Counted from the stretch's first letter, positions 8,447-17,344 are shown. The stretch is 64,000 nucleotides of DNA from Streptomyces longwoodensis (GCF_001514125.1 NZ_KQ948558.1:186001-250000); one strand, 5' to 3'. Made by a program: numbers and translations. The notes: generated from the letters alone by a model not told the origin.

Positions 8447-9169
8447 ATGACGGTCACGGGGCAGGACACGGACGCGCGGCGAGCACACCGGGCGCTGGAC
8501 GACGGCCGCTCGGCGGTGCGGCTGCGGGCGGCTCTCGCGGTCGGTACGGCACCGGACCCGCGGTACGTCGCCGCGCTGGTCGAGCGGTGCGCGGTCGAGC
8601 CCGAGTTCTTCGTCCGCGACATGCTGACCTGGGCGCTCACCCGGCACCCCGTGTCGGTGACGCTCCCCGCGCTGCTCCGCGAGGTCCGCTCGGAGCGGGC
8701 GCAGGCGCGCAGTCAGGCCCTGCACACGCTGTCCAAGATCGGGGACCGGCGGGCGTGGCCGGCGATCACGCCGCGGCTCCTGGCCGACCCGGACGACGAG
8801 GTGGCGCGCAGCGCCTGGCGGGCCGCGGTCCTGCTGGTGCCGGAGGGCGAGGAGGCGGCGCTGGCGACGACCTTGGCAGCTCGGCTCGGGCGTGGTGGAC
8901 GCGAGACGCGGCTCAGCCTCAGCCGCGCGCTGGTCACCCTGGGCGAGGCGGCGGAACCGGCGCTGCGGGACGCCGCGACGGCGCCCGATCCGGGGGTGCG
9001 CGCCCACGCACTCGCCACGCACCGACTGCTGCACGACCCGGAGGCCGGCTTCGAGTCCGCCGTCGAGGAGGCGAAGCGGGTGGTGGCACTGGGCGGCGGA
9101 GCGGGACGGGCGGCCGGGAGCGGGTCGGGGCGGCTGCCCGGCGACGCGTCGCAGCACGGGGGACAATGA
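8447..9169 (+). CDS. HEAT-repeat domain protein
   Basis: 240 aa soluble protein made mainly of HEAT-like helical repeats: units such as SAVRLRAALAVG, FVRDMLTWALTRHP, ARSQALHTLSKIGDRRAWPAI and EVARSAWRAAVLLVPEG follow one another. There is no enzymatic motif, signal peptide or membrane segment. The C-terminus is a Gly/Ala/Ser-rich tail. The start is ATG 8447, with AGGAGG at 8433-8438. It stands directly before a MerR regulator that also carries HEAT repeats, and behind a MerR-type promoter, so the two probably interact or share a signal. The function is unknown. Confidence 0.85.
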   Translation: MTVTGQDTDARRAHRALDDGRSAVRLRAALAVGTAPDPRYVAALVERCAVEPEFFVRDMLTWALTRHPVSVTLPALLREVRSERAQARSQALHTLSKIGDRRAWPAITPRLLADPDDEVARSAWRAAVLLVPEGEEAALATTLAARLGRGGRETRLSLSRALVTLGEAAEPALRDAATAPDPGVRAHALATHRLLHDPEAGFESAVEEAKRVVALGGGAGRAAGSGSGRLPGDASQHGGQ

Positions 9170-9172
9170 GGC

Positions 9173-10177
9173 GTGTTGATCGGTGAGGTGGCGCGGCGGT
9201 CCGGGGTCAGCGCGCGGATGCTCCGGCACTACGAGTCGCTCGGCCTGGTGCGGCCCTCGGCGCGGAGCGGCTCCGGCTACCGGGAGTACTCCGGGGAGGA
9301 CATCCGGCGGATCTTCCACGTCGAGAGCCTGCGGTCGCTGGGGCTGTCGCTGCGGGAGATCGGGCGGGCGCTGGACGACCCCGGGTTCACGCCCGCGGCG
9401 CTCGTCGGCGACCTGGTCCAGCGGACGCGCGAACGCATCGCCGCGGAGACCGAGTTGCTCACGCGGCTGCGCCGTATCGACGCCGCGGACCCGTCCGGGT
9501 GGGAGGACGTCCTCCAGGTCGTCGCGCTGCTGCACGGACTGGAGTCGACGAGCCCCGCCGCCCGCCAGCGCGCGGCCCTCTCCTCGGCCGACGAGGTGCC
9601 GGCGGAGGCCCTGGCCGAGGCGGCGCTGAGCGAGACGGACCCGAACGTCGCCGGTGCCCTGCGCTGGGCGCTGGCCCGGGCGGGCGGCGCGGGCCCGGCC
9701 CTGCTGGCGCGGGGCCTCGGCTCCCCCGTGGCCGCCGTACGCGAGCGTGCCGTCCGGTGCCTGGTCGAGCTGCCCGGCGCCGAGGCCGGGGCGCGCCTGC
9801 GGGACGCCCTCGCGCACGCCGACCCGGTGGTCCGCGGGTACGCGGCCCTGGCACTGGGGAGCAGGGGCGCGGCCGAGGCGGTGCCGACCCTCCTGGAGAT
9901 GGTCGTGGAGGGCAGGAACGACACGGACGCGGCCGACGCCCTGAGCGTGCTGTCGGGCGACCCCGCGACGGCGGACCGGATCGCGCACGGCATCGTCGAA
10001 CGGCTCGCCGACGCCACCACGACGGCTCCCGCCCGCGGACGGCTCACCCAGGCCCTCGCCGACATCCCGGGCCCGGGGGCGTCGGCCGCCCTGGCACGGC
10101 TGTCCGGGGACGCGGACCGGGCGGTGGCGCTGACGGCGACGTACCTGCTTCAGCTGCGCGAGGACCCCACGCGGTAG
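9173..10177 (+). CDS. MerR family regulator with C-terminal HEAT repeats
   Basis: 334 aa. Residues 1-70 are a MerR winged helix (MLIGEVARRSGVSARMLRHY, then GYREYSGEDIRRI), followed by a dimerisation helix to about residue 115. Instead of a small effector pocket, the rest (about 125-330) is a HEAT-repeat solenoid, for example AVRERAVRCLVELPGAEAG and VVRGYAALALGSRGAAEAV. GTG 9173 is used here; TTG 9176 is possible. It follows the HEAT gene by three bases, so the two are co-transcribed. Its likely operator lies at 8394-8425. The 3' end overlaps the convergent DHFR-like gene by 28 bp. Confidence 0.88.
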   Translation: MLIGEVARRSGVSARMLRHYESLGLVRPSARSGSGYREYSGEDIRRIFHVESLRSLGLSLREIGRALDDPGFTPAALVGDLVQRTRERIAAETELLTRLRRIDAADPSGWEDVLQVVALLHGLESTSPAARQRAALSSADEVPAEALAEAALSETDPNVAGALRWALARAGGAGPALLARGLGSPVAAVRERAVRCLVELPGAEAGARLRDALAHADPVVRGYAALALGSRGAAEAVPTLLEMVVEGRNDTDAADALSVLSGDPATADRIAHGIVERLADATTTAPARGRLTQALADIPGPGASAALARLSGDADRAVALTATYLLQLREDPTR

Positions 10178-10779
10178 GTGAGGTGGGTGACCGACGTCGC
10201 CGCGCGCGAGGCCACCTGCTCCAGGTCGAGCGGGGGCACCCCGTCGAACAGCCGGGGGCCCGCGCCGAGCGTGAAGGGCACGACGTGCAGCCGCAGCTCG
10301 TCGACGAGTCCCGCGGCGAGGTACTGGTTCACGGTGGTCGCGCCGCCCTGGACGGAGACCGTGCCGTCCCCGGCGGCCTCGCGGGCCCGGGCCAGCGCGG
10401 ACCCGATGCCGTCGGTGACGAAGTGGAACGTGGTGCCGCCGTCCATCGGGAGCGACGCGCGCGGGTGGTGGGTGAGCACGAACACCTGCGTGTGGAAGGG
10501 CGGGTCCTCACCCCACCAGCCGCGCCACTCGCGGTCCCAGGCGCCCCGTACGGGCCCGAACATGTTGCGGCCCATGATGTACGCCGCGGCCTCCGTCGAC
10601 CGCTCGATCTCGGCCCGGTTCTCCTCCCGGCGCTCGAACATCCAGCCGTGCAGCCTGCCGCCCCAGCCGTCGCCGCCGTCGTCCCCGAACGGACGCTCCT
10701 CGCTCTGGTGCGGCCCGGCCGCGTACCCGTCGAGGGAGACCGACAGGTCGCAGGTCACCTTCCCGGCCCGTGTCGTCAT
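10150..10779 (-). CDS. Dihydrofolate reductase family (RibD C-terminal-like) protein
   Basis: 209 aa. The pattern is that of the widespread bacterial DHFR-like family: DLSVSLDGYAAGP at the N-terminus, AAYIMGRNMFG near residue 65, VFVLTHHPR, VQGGATTVNQYLAAGLVDELRLHVVPFTLGAG in overlapping stretches, and a C-terminal strand. It probably binds NADPH and reduces an unknown substrate; it is not the folate-pathway enzyme. I chose ATG 10779 because GAGGAGGG sits upstream. The end overlaps the MerR-HEAT gene in convergent orientation. Confidence 0.85.
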   Translation of the reverse strand: MTTRAGKVTCDLSVSLDGYAAGPHQSEERPFGDDGGDGWGGRLHGWMFERREENRAEIERSTEAAAYIMGRNMFGPVRGAWDREWRGWWGEDPPFHTQVFVLTHHPRASLPMDGGTTFHFVTDGIGSALARAREAAGDGTVSVQGGATTVNQYLAAGLVDELRLHVVPFTLGAGPRLFDGVPPLDLEQVASRAATSVTHLTYRVGSSRS

Positions 10780-11124
10780 GCCCCAGCCCTCCTCGTGGCG
10801 GCCCGTGCCGCCGTAGCCCACGGGACCTCGTGATCGGCCCGTACGAGGTGGACCGGCCCCACGCCGGGAACTCATCGCCCGGCCACGAGTCGGCCCGATG
10901 GCCTGATGTCGTCCTCCGGGCACATAAACCGCATTGAACTGATTGTCACTGCTTCGAGGTAAGTGCCTCGTCTCCCCGGCGGATCCGGGCGGCCCAGGGG
11001 CTAGCTTTCCGGCAGGCGGGCGGATCCCGGTGATCCTCCCCCTGCACCGCCCACCCTCCCTGGCTCCCGTCCGGTGCGCCCGTGCGCGCCGGACACCCCG
11101 CCGTGCAAGGAGACCCTTCCCGCG
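10780..11124. promoter_or_regulatory. 345-bp divergent intergenic region before the encapsulin operon
   Basis: No gene is seen here. It separates the minus-strand DHFR-like gene from the plus-strand encapsulin-terpene operon and must hold both promoters. A TTGAAC at 10934-10939 could be a -35, but I cannot find a well-spaced -10. A short inverted repeat CGAGG/CCTCG lies at 10955-10970. The encapsulin ribosome site is AAGGAG at 11107-11112. Confidence 0.4.
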
Positions 11125-12540
11125 ATGACCGTCGACAGCGTCCCGGAGGCGCGGACCACACCCGACGCCCCCCGGCAGTCCCTCAGCACCGCCGCCGCCC
11201 GCACCCTCGCCCACACGACCAAGTCCGCCCCGCAGATGCAGGAGATCACCTCCCGCTGGCTGCTGCGGATGCTGCCCTGGGTGGAGGCCGAGGGCGGTGC
11301 CTACCGGGTCAACCGGCGCCTGCGCCACACCGTCGGCGACGGCCGCATCGAGTTCGTGCAGGAGGGCGCCACGGTCCGGGTGATCCCCCGGGAGCTCGGC
11401 GAACTCGCCCTGCTGCGCGGCTTCGAGGACACCGACGTCCTCTCCGCCCTCGCGGACCGCTGCGTCCAGCGCGACGTCGCGGCCGGCGAGGTCGTCGTCG
11501 AACGCGGTAGCCCCGCGGACCGGATCCACCTCATCGCCCACGGCCGGCTCAGCCGGACCGCCGAGGGCAAGTACGGCGGGGAGATCGTCCTCGCGGTCCT
11601 CGCGGACGGCGACCACTTCGGTGAGGACGCCCTGCTGGACCCGGACGCCCGCCACGACTCCACGGTCACCGCCGAGACCTCCGGCACGCTGCTCACGCTC
11701 ACCCGCGCCGACTTCGCCGCCGTCCAGGACTCCGCGCCCGGCCTCCGGGCCCACCTCGACGCCTTCCGCTCCCACGCCCGGCAGCGGCAGAACAAGCACG
11801 GCGAGGCCGAGATCGCCCTGTCCGCCGGGCACGTCGGCGAGGCCGAACTGCCGCGCACCTTCGTCGACTACGAGCTCAACCCGCGCGAGTACGAGCTCTC
11901 CGTCGCACAGACCGTCCTCAGGGTCCACACCCGGGTCGCCGACCTCTACAACGGCCCGATGAACCAGACCGAGGAACAACTGCGGCTCACGATCGAGGCG
12001 TTGCGTGAACGCCAGGAGCACGAGCTGATCAACAACCGCGAGTTCGGACTGCTGCACAACGCCGACTTCAAGCAGCGCATCCAGCCCCACGCGGGCCCGC
12101 CCACGCCGGACGACATGGACGAGCTGCTCTGCCGCCGGCGCGGCACCAAGCTGTTCCTCGCCCACCCCCGGACCATCGCCGCCATCGGGCGGGGCTTCAG
12201 CGCCCACGGCCTGTACCCCGACCACGTCGACCTCGGCGGACAGTCCGTGCCCGCCTGGCGCGGGGTGCCCATCCTGCCCTGCAACAAGATCCCGATCAGC
12301 AAGGAGCAGACCAGCTCCGTCATCGCGATGCGCCTCGGCGAGGACAACCAGGGTGTCATCGGGCTGCGCCGGACCGGATTGCCCGACGAGTACGAACCCG
12401 GCCTGTCCGTGCGGTTCATGGGCATCAACGACCAGGCCGTCATCTCCTACCTCGTCAGCACCTACTACTCCGCCGCGGTGCTCGTGCCCGACGCGCTCGG
12501 TGTGCTGGAGAACGTGCAGATCGCCCCCAGGCCGCGCTGA
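11125..12540 (+). CDS. Family 2B encapsulin shell protein with cyclic-nucleotide-binding-like insertion
   Basis: 471 aa, of the EshA-like family formerly annotated as cyclic-nucleotide-binding protein. An N-terminal arm (about 1-95) is followed by a cyclic-nucleotide-binding-like domain (about 95-200; LADRCVQRDVAAGEVVVERG, DGDHFGEDALL). An HK97-type shell domain fills the C-terminal half, with LELNPREYELS-like region, LFLAHPRTIAAIGRGF, GVPILPCNKIPISKEQTSS and the terminal VLENVQIAPRPR. Family 2B shells form protein nanocompartments and in actinomycetes enclose terpene cyclases. The next gene is exactly such a cargo, 2-methylisoborneol synthase, 106 bp downstream. ATG 11125 follows AAGGAG with a rather long 12-nt gap. 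Confidence 0.92.
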   Translation: MTVDSVPEARTTPDAPRQSLSTAAARTLAHTTKSAPQMQEITSRWLLRMLPWVEAEGGAYRVNRRLRHTVGDGRIEFVQEGATVRVIPRELGELALLRGFEDTDVLSALADRCVQRDVAAGEVVVERGSPADRIHLIAHGRLSRTAEGKYGGEIVLAVLADGDHFGEDALLDPDARHDSTVTAETSGTLLTLTRADFAAVQDSAPGLRAHLDAFRSHARQRQNKHGEAEIALSAGHVGEAELPRTFVDYELNPREYELSVAQTVLRVHTRVADLYNGPMNQTEEQLRLTIEALRERQEHELINNREFGLLHNADFKQRIQPHAGPPTPDDMDELLCRRRGTKLFLAHPRTIAAIGRGFSAHGLYPDHVDLGGQSVPAWRGVPILPCNKIPISKEQTSSVIAMRLGEDNQGVIGLRRTGLPDEYEPGLSVRFMGINDQAVISYLVSTYYSAAVLVPDALGVLENVQIAPRPR

Positions 12541-12646
12541 CGCCCCGGACCGCCCGACCAGCCCGCGCCTGCCCGCCGTCGTCCGCCGTCGTGGCCGTCG
12601 TCGCCCAGGCCGGAGCGCCCGACGCCACCGCACCAAGGAGCCGCCG

Positions 12647-14080
12647 ATGCCCGACTCCGGGTCCCTCGGACCACCGACCTCCCTCCCCGAACAGCCGCCG
12701 GCGCCGCCCGCCACCACGCCGGACGCGCCCGCGGCGACGGCCCCGGACCGTCCCGTCACCTCGTCCGCCGCGCACTTCCTGGCCGGGCTGCACCCCCCGG
12801 TCACGACGCCGTCGTCGTCGCCCTCGCCGCCCTCACCGTCGACGCCACCTGCGGCCTGGACACCGCCGTCACCACCGTCACCGCCCTCGCCGTCGCTGCC
12901 ACCCGCATCCGACGTCCTCGTGCGGAACGCACCCGACCTCGCCGCCGTACCCGGCACGTCGGACGTGAGCGCGTCCGACTCCGTCGTCCGGCGCCTGCTC
13001 GGCGGGCCGACCGGCCTGGGCACCACGGCGCTCTCGCTGGCCCGCAAGCAGGCTGCCGTACCGCCCGACGGCGCGCCCGCGCCCTCCGGACCGAGCGCCG
13101 AGGGTCCGGTCGTACCCGGCCTCTACCACCACCCGATCCTGGAGCCCGACCCGGTGCGGGTGGCGGAGGTGAGCCGGCGGATCAAGCAGTGGGCCGAGGA
13201 CGAGGTCCAGCTGTACCCGCAGGAGTGGGAGGGCCAGTTCGACGGCTTCTCCGTGGGCCGCTACATGGTGGCCTGCCACCCGGACGCCCCGACGGTCGAC
13301 CACCTGATGCTCGCCACCCGGCTGATGGTCGCGGAGAACGCGGTGGACGACTGCTACTGCGAGGACCACGGCGGGTCGCCCGTCGGTCTCGGCGGCCGCC
13401 TCCTGCTCGCGCACACCGCGCTCGACCACCTCCACACCACCGCGGAGTACGCGCCCCAGTGGCAGGAGTCGCTCGGGTCGGACGCCCCGCGCCGGGCGTA
13501 CCGCAGCGCGATGGACCACTTCGTGCGCGCGGCCACCCCTTCCCAGGCCGACCGGTTCCGGCACGACATGGCGCGACTGCACCTGGGGTACCTCGCCGAG
13601 GCGGCCTGGGCGGAGACCGGTCACGTGCCGGAGGTGTGGGAGTACCTGGCGATGCGCCAGTTCAACAACTTCCGCCCCTGCCCCACGATCACGGACACCG
13701 TCGGCGGCTACGAACTGCCCGCCGACCTGCACGCCCGGCCGGACATGCAGCGGGTCATCGCCCTCGCCGGCAACGCGACCACCATCGTCAACGACCTCTA
13801 CTCGTACACCAAGGAACTGAACAGCCCGGGGCGGCACCTGAACCTGCCGGTGGTGATCGCGGAACGCGAGCACCTCTCCGACCGCGACGCCTACCTCAAG
13901 GCGGTCGAGGTCCACAACGAGCTCATGCACGCCTTCGAGGCCGCCGCGGCCCAGCTCGCGGCGGACTGCCCCGTGCCGGCCGTGCTGCGTTTCCTCCGCG
14001 GCGTGGCCGCCTGGGTCGACGGCAACCACGACTGGCACCGCACCAACACCTACCGCTACAGCCTGCCCGACTTCTGGTAA
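12647..14080 (+). CDS. 2-methylisoborneol synthase
   Basis: Class I terpene cyclase that converts 2-methylgeranyl diphosphate to the earthy odorant 2-methylisoborneol (477 aa). Mg-binding motifs are DDCYCED at 234-240 and the NSE-type NDLYSYTKE at 382-390. The catalytic domain starts near residue 150 (GLYHHPILEPDPVRV). The first ~145 residues are disordered, with a Pro/Ser/Thr-rich run at about 50-90. In this family that tail is thought to load the enzyme into the encapsulin shell encoded upstream. From memory the S. coelicolor enzyme is 440 aa with the motifs 37 residues earlier, so the tail is longer here. ATG 12647 has AAGGAG six bases upstream. Confidence 0.95.
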   Translation: MPDSGSLGPPTSLPEQPPAPPATTPDAPAATAPDRPVTSSAAHFLAGLHPPVTTPSSSPSPPSPSTPPAAWTPPSPPSPPSPSLPPASDVLVRNAPDLAAVPGTSDVSASDSVVRRLLGGPTGLGTTALSLARKQAAVPPDGAPAPSGPSAEGPVVPGLYHHPILEPDPVRVAEVSRRIKQWAEDEVQLYPQEWEGQFDGFSVGRYMVACHPDAPTVDHLMLATRLMVAENAVDDCYCEDHGGSPVGLGGRLLLAHTALDHLHTTAEYAPQWQESLGSDAPRRAYRSAMDHFVRAATPSQADRFRHDMARLHLGYLAEAAWAETGHVPEVWEYLAMRQFNNFRPCPTITDTVGGYELPADLHARPDMQRVIALAGNATTIVNDLYSYTKELNSPGRHLNLPVVIAEREHLSDRDAYLKAVEVHNELMHAFEAAAAQLAADCPVPAVLRFLRGVAAWVDGNHDWHRTNTYRYSLPDFW

Positions 14081-14096
14081 GGAACGGAACACCTCT

Positions 14097-15026
14097 GTGA
14101 CCACTGACACGACCTCCAAGGCCATGGCCGCCGCCTCCGCTTCCGCCCCGGGACCCGAGGGTGCGTCCTCGTCCGCCCGGGCGCGGATCCCGGCCCCGGC
14201 GACGCCGTACCAGGAGGACATCGCCCGCTACTGGAACAACGAGGCGCGGCCGGTCAACCTCCGCCTCGGGGACGTGGACGGGCTCTACCACCACCACTAC
14301 GGCATCGGGGCCGTGGACCACGCCGCGCTCGGCGACCCGGCGGACGGCGCGTACGAGGCGAGGCTCATCGCGGAGCTGCACCGACTGGAGTCGGCGCAGG
14401 CCGAGTTCCTCCTCGACCACCTCGGGCCGGTCGGGCCGGGCGACACGCTCGTCGACGCCGGCTGCGGGCGCGGCGGGTCCATGGTCATGGCCCACCAGCG
14501 CTTCGGCTGCAAGGTCGAGGGCGTCACCCTGTCCGCCGCGCAGGCGGAGTTCGGCAACCGGCGCGCGCGGGAGCTGGGCATCGACGACCACGTCCGCTCC
14601 CGGGTGTGCAACATGCTCGACACGCCCTTCGAGAAGGGCACCGTCGCCGCTTCGTGGAACAACGAGTCGAGCATGTACGTCGACCTGCACGACCTGTTCG
14701 CCGAGCACTCCCGGTTCCTGCGGGTGGGCGGCCGGTACGTGACCGTCACCGGCTGCTGGAACCCGCGGTACGGCCAGCCGTCGAAGTGGGTGTCGCAGAT
14801 CAACGCGCACTTCGAGTGCAACATCCACTCCCGCCGGGAGTACCTGCGCGCGATGGCCGACAACCGGCTCGTGCCGCAGACCGTCGTGGACCTCACCCCC
14901 GACACGCTCCCCTACTGGGAGCTGCGCGCCACGTCGTCCCTGGTCACGGGCATCGAGGAAGCATTCATCGAGTCCTACCGGGACGGCTCCTTCCAGTACG
15001 TGCTGATCGCGGCCGACCGGGTGTAG
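14097..15026 (+). CDS. Geranyl diphosphate 2-C-methyltransferase
   Basis: SAM-dependent enzyme (309 aa) that methylates C2 of geranyl diphosphate to make the substrate of 2-methylisoborneol synthase. The SAM-binding motif DAGCGRGGSMVMAH is near residue 120, after the N-terminal PYQEDIARYWNNEARPVNLR. Family residues ASWNNESSMYVDLHDLF and GCWNPRYGQPS are present. The start is GTG 14097, 16 bp after the synthase stop, with AAGG in the gap. It completes the three-gene shell-cyclase-methyltransferase operon, which ends at the hairpin at 15059. Confidence 0.95.
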   Translation: MTTDTTSKAMAAASASAPGPEGASSSARARIPAPATPYQEDIARYWNNEARPVNLRLGDVDGLYHHHYGIGAVDHAALGDPADGAYEARLIAELHRLESAQAEFLLDHLGPVGPGDTLVDAGCGRGGSMVMAHQRFGCKVEGVTLSAAQAEFGNRRARELGIDDHVRSRVCNMLDTPFEKGTVAASWNNESSMYVDLHDLFAEHSRFLRVGGRYVTVTGCWNPRYGQPSKWVSQINAHFECNIHSRREYLRAMADNRLVPQTVVDLTPDTLPYWELRATSSLVTGIEEAFIESYRDGSFQYVLIAADRV

Positions 15027-15058
15027 GGGCGCGCCTGTAGGGGCCGGGGGTCGGAGAT

Positions 15059-15112
15059 CGGTGGCCGGGGCCGGGAACGTATCGCCGTCTCCGGCCCCGG
15101 CCCCGGCCACCG
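15059..15112 (+). terminator. Strong hairpin after the 2-methylisoborneol operon
   Basis: A perfect 16-bp GC-rich stem (15059-15074 paired with 15097-15112; left arm CGGTGGCCGGGGCCGG) with a 22-nt loop lies 32 bp after the methyltransferase stop. There is no U tract, but the stem is far more stable than chance intergenic sequence. It probably also shields against reading from the minus-strand gene at 15241. Confidence 0.75.
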
Positions 15113-15240
15113 GTCGCGTCCCGGCCCCCGGTTCGCGTCAGGGGTTGATCAGGGATCGCTCCGGGCCGGACCCGGATGTCCGGTGACCCGCCGGAAGGGA
15201 TCGAGCAGAGCCAGTTGATAGAGCCGCGTGGCGAACCTGC

Positions 15241-15582
15241 TCACCACTCCCGCGTAGCGATCAGCTCCTCCACGTCCGCGTCCGGGAACCCGTAGGCCGA
15301 GGCGACGAACCAGAAGTCCTCGGCGATCTCCTCGCGGGCCACCGTCTCGATCTGGCTGCCCGCCGCCTCGAAGTCGTCCTCCAGGGAGTTGAACTCCTCG
15401 GTGGCCGCGTGGGTCAGGGCGTACAGGGCCGCCAGGTCCGACGGCTGCTCCGTCTCGATGCGCTCGCACAGCCGCAGGAGGATCGCCCGGCCCCGGTCCA
15501 CGACGTGGTCGGGGTAGTACGCGTCCGCGTAGAGCTGCCGCAGAAACGTACGCCCCGCCACCTGCTGGTTGGTGATCGCCAT
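15241..15582 (-). CDS. DUF5713-like hypothetical protein
   Basis: 113 aa, soluble and acidic. It starts MAITNQQVAGRTFLRQLYAD and continues YYPDHVVDRGRAILLRLCER, LTHAATEEFNSLEDDFEAAG and EDFWFVASAYGFPDADVEEL. This resembles the small DUF5713 family, whose function is unknown to me. ATG 15582 is preceded by GGAGG; a longer form starting at 15633 is possible. It has no obvious operon partner and lies between the 2-MIB operon and an MFS gene. Confidence 0.65.
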   Translation of the reverse strand: MAITNQQVAGRTFLRQLYADAYYPDHVVDRGRAILLRLCERIETEQPSDLAALYALTHAATEEFNSLEDDFEAAGSQIETVAREEIAEDFWFVASAYGFPDADVEELIATREW

Positions 15583-15664
15583 GACCCGCCCCGCCTCCGT
15601 CACTCTGGAAGGAACAACGGACCGATCATGCATGCCACCACTGACAACGCGTCCCCGTGCTCCC

Positions 15665-17197
15665 TCACCGCCCGCCGGCCACCCTGTCCGGCCCGTCCGT
15701 GCCGTGCGGGCCGTCCGGCCCGTCCGCCGCGCGACGGGCCCGGGCGATCCCCCACCCCACCAACGCCCCCGCCAGCGCGGTGAGCGCGAGACCGGCCCAG
15801 GTGACGGCCTCGTCGAACCGGGCTGCCTGGTCGGCGGTCCAGTGCCGTGCGGCGAGGCCGCCGGTGAAGACCGTGGCGAGGATCGTGCCGCTGACCGCGA
15901 TGCCGATCCCCGTGGTGACCTCTCCCGCCGTGTCCACCAGTGCCGCTCCGACGGTGGTGCGGTGGGGCGGGAGGCCGCGCATCACGTTGGTCCCGGCGAC
16001 CACGCCCACGACGCGCATGCCGGCGGCCACGAGCACCAGGGCCAGGGCGACCCACACGTATCCGAGGCGGCCCAGCAGGGCGTACACGGCGAGGCCGCAC
16101 ACGACCGCGAGGGCACTGAGCCAGGCGGCCCTGCCCAGACCGACGCGGGTGACCAGCGGGCCGATCAGCGCGCCGCCCGCGATGAGCACGGCCACCTGCG
16201 GCAGCAGTCCCAGCGCCGCCCGGGCCGGCGTCCAGCCCCAGTCGAGCTGGAGCTGGAGGGTCACGAGGTAGCCGAGGCCGGCGGTCGCCAGGCTCGCGGC
16301 GGCCTTGAACGCCAGGCCGCTGGAGACCAGCGGACGGGCGACGAGGGAGAGGTCGAGCAGCGGATGACGGGCCGAGCGCTCGCGCCGGACGAACAGGACG
16401 GCCAGCACGGCGGCGCCCGCCGTGGCCAGCCACGGGAGCGGCGACGCCGTGCCCGCCTCGACGAACAGGGTCGGCGCGGTCAGGGTGAGCACGGTCGTGG
16501 CCGTGCCCAGCAGGGCGCCCGCGCCGTCGACCGGGTCGCGGTGCAGCTCGTCGGGCCGGTCGGCGCGGATGCCCCGGCGGATGCCCAGGAACGCCAGCGC
16601 GGCGATCGGCACGTTGACCAGGAGCAGTACCTGCCACGGCGCCGTGGCGAGCACGAAGCCACCCGCCGTGGGGCCGATCGCGAGTCCGACCAGTCCCACC
16701 GTCGAGACGAGTGTGGTGGCCCGGACGCGGAGGCCGTCGTCGTCGAACAGGCGGAACGCCAGCGCCATGCTGCCCGGCGTCGTCATCGCGGCGGCGACCC
16801 CCATGGCCGCGCGGACCGCGACCAGCTGCCCCGCGGTGGTGACGGACGCGGTGGCCCCGCTCGCCGCCGCCAGCAGCACCAGTCCGCACAGCATCACCGT
16901 GCGGCGGCCCACCCGGTCGGCCAGCGCGCCCAGGACCGGCATCAGTCCGCCGAAGACGACCGCGTAGACGCCCGTGACCCACTGCAGCTCCGTGGCCGAC
17001 GCCGACAGGTCGCGGCCGATGGTCGGCAGGGCGACGTTGAGGACCGAGTTGTCGAGCATCTCGAACAGGAACACCGCCGACAGCCCGGCGAGGGCCACCC
17101 ACGCCTCCCGCAACGAGCGCGGCGGCTGCGGGACCGGGGCTCCGGTGGGGGTGCCGGCCTGCTCGCCGACCGTCCTGGCACTGCGACGGACCTTCAC
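15665..17197 (-). CDS. MFS transporter, DHA2 (14-TM) drug:H+ antiporter type
   Basis: 510 aa integral membrane exporter. The first helix carries the typical MLDNSVLNVALPTIGRDL, followed by TELQWVTGVY, GALADRVGRRTVML and the motif C-like VGLVGLAIGPTAGGFV. About 14 hydrophobic segments span residues 25-500, and the C-terminus is a Gly/Asp/Pro-rich cytoplasmic tail. I chose GTG 17197 because AAGGAG lies seven bases upstream; an in-frame extension to 17272 lacks a ribosome site. It faces the same way as the epimerase gene upstream but is separated by 147 bp. Substrate unknown. Confidence 0.88.
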   Translation of the reverse strand: MKVRRSARTVGEQAGTPTGAPVPQPPRSLREAWVALAGLSAVFLFEMLDNSVLNVALPTIGRDLSASATELQWVTGVYAVVFGGLMPVLGALADRVGRRTVMLCGLVLLAAASGATASVTTAGQLVAVRAAMGVAAAMTTPGSMALAFRLFDDDGLRVRATTLVSTVGLVGLAIGPTAGGFVLATAPWQVLLLVNVPIAALAFLGIRRGIRADRPDELHRDPVDGAGALLGTATTVLTLTAPTLFVEAGTASPLPWLATAGAAVLAVLFVRRERSARHPLLDLSLVARPLVSSGLAFKAAASLATAGLGYLVTLQLQLDWGWTPARAALGLLPQVAVLIAGGALIGPLVTRVGLGRAAWLSALAVVCGLAVYALLGRLGYVWVALALVLVAAGMRVVGVVAGTNVMRGLPPHRTTVGAALVDTAGEVTTGIGIAVSGTILATVFTGGLAARHWTADQAARFDEAVTWAGLALTALAGALVGWGIARARRAADGPDGPHGTDGPDRVAGGR

Positions 17198-17344
17198 TGC
17201 GCACTCCTTCGAGGTGAAGAAGTGGCGGATCGTCCGAACCGCGTGTGCGCGCGTGCCCGGTCTGCCGGCCACGCGTTTCTACTTCCGGTGGCGCCGATGC
17301 TACACCCGCTGCCGTCGGAGCGGTCCGTCGCGCCCGGCGTCGGC

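Noticed and set aside
11125..12540. Reading the gene as an ordinary Crp/Fnr transcription factor
   Set aside because: There is no helix-turn-helix after the nucleotide-binding domain; the C-terminal half matches the HK97-type shell domain and the gene precedes a known encapsulin cargo.
15149..15469. Possible extra minus-strand gene near the DUF5713 gene
   Set aside because: It overlaps the DUF5713 gene in another frame and gives an Arg/Gly-rich translation without family features.
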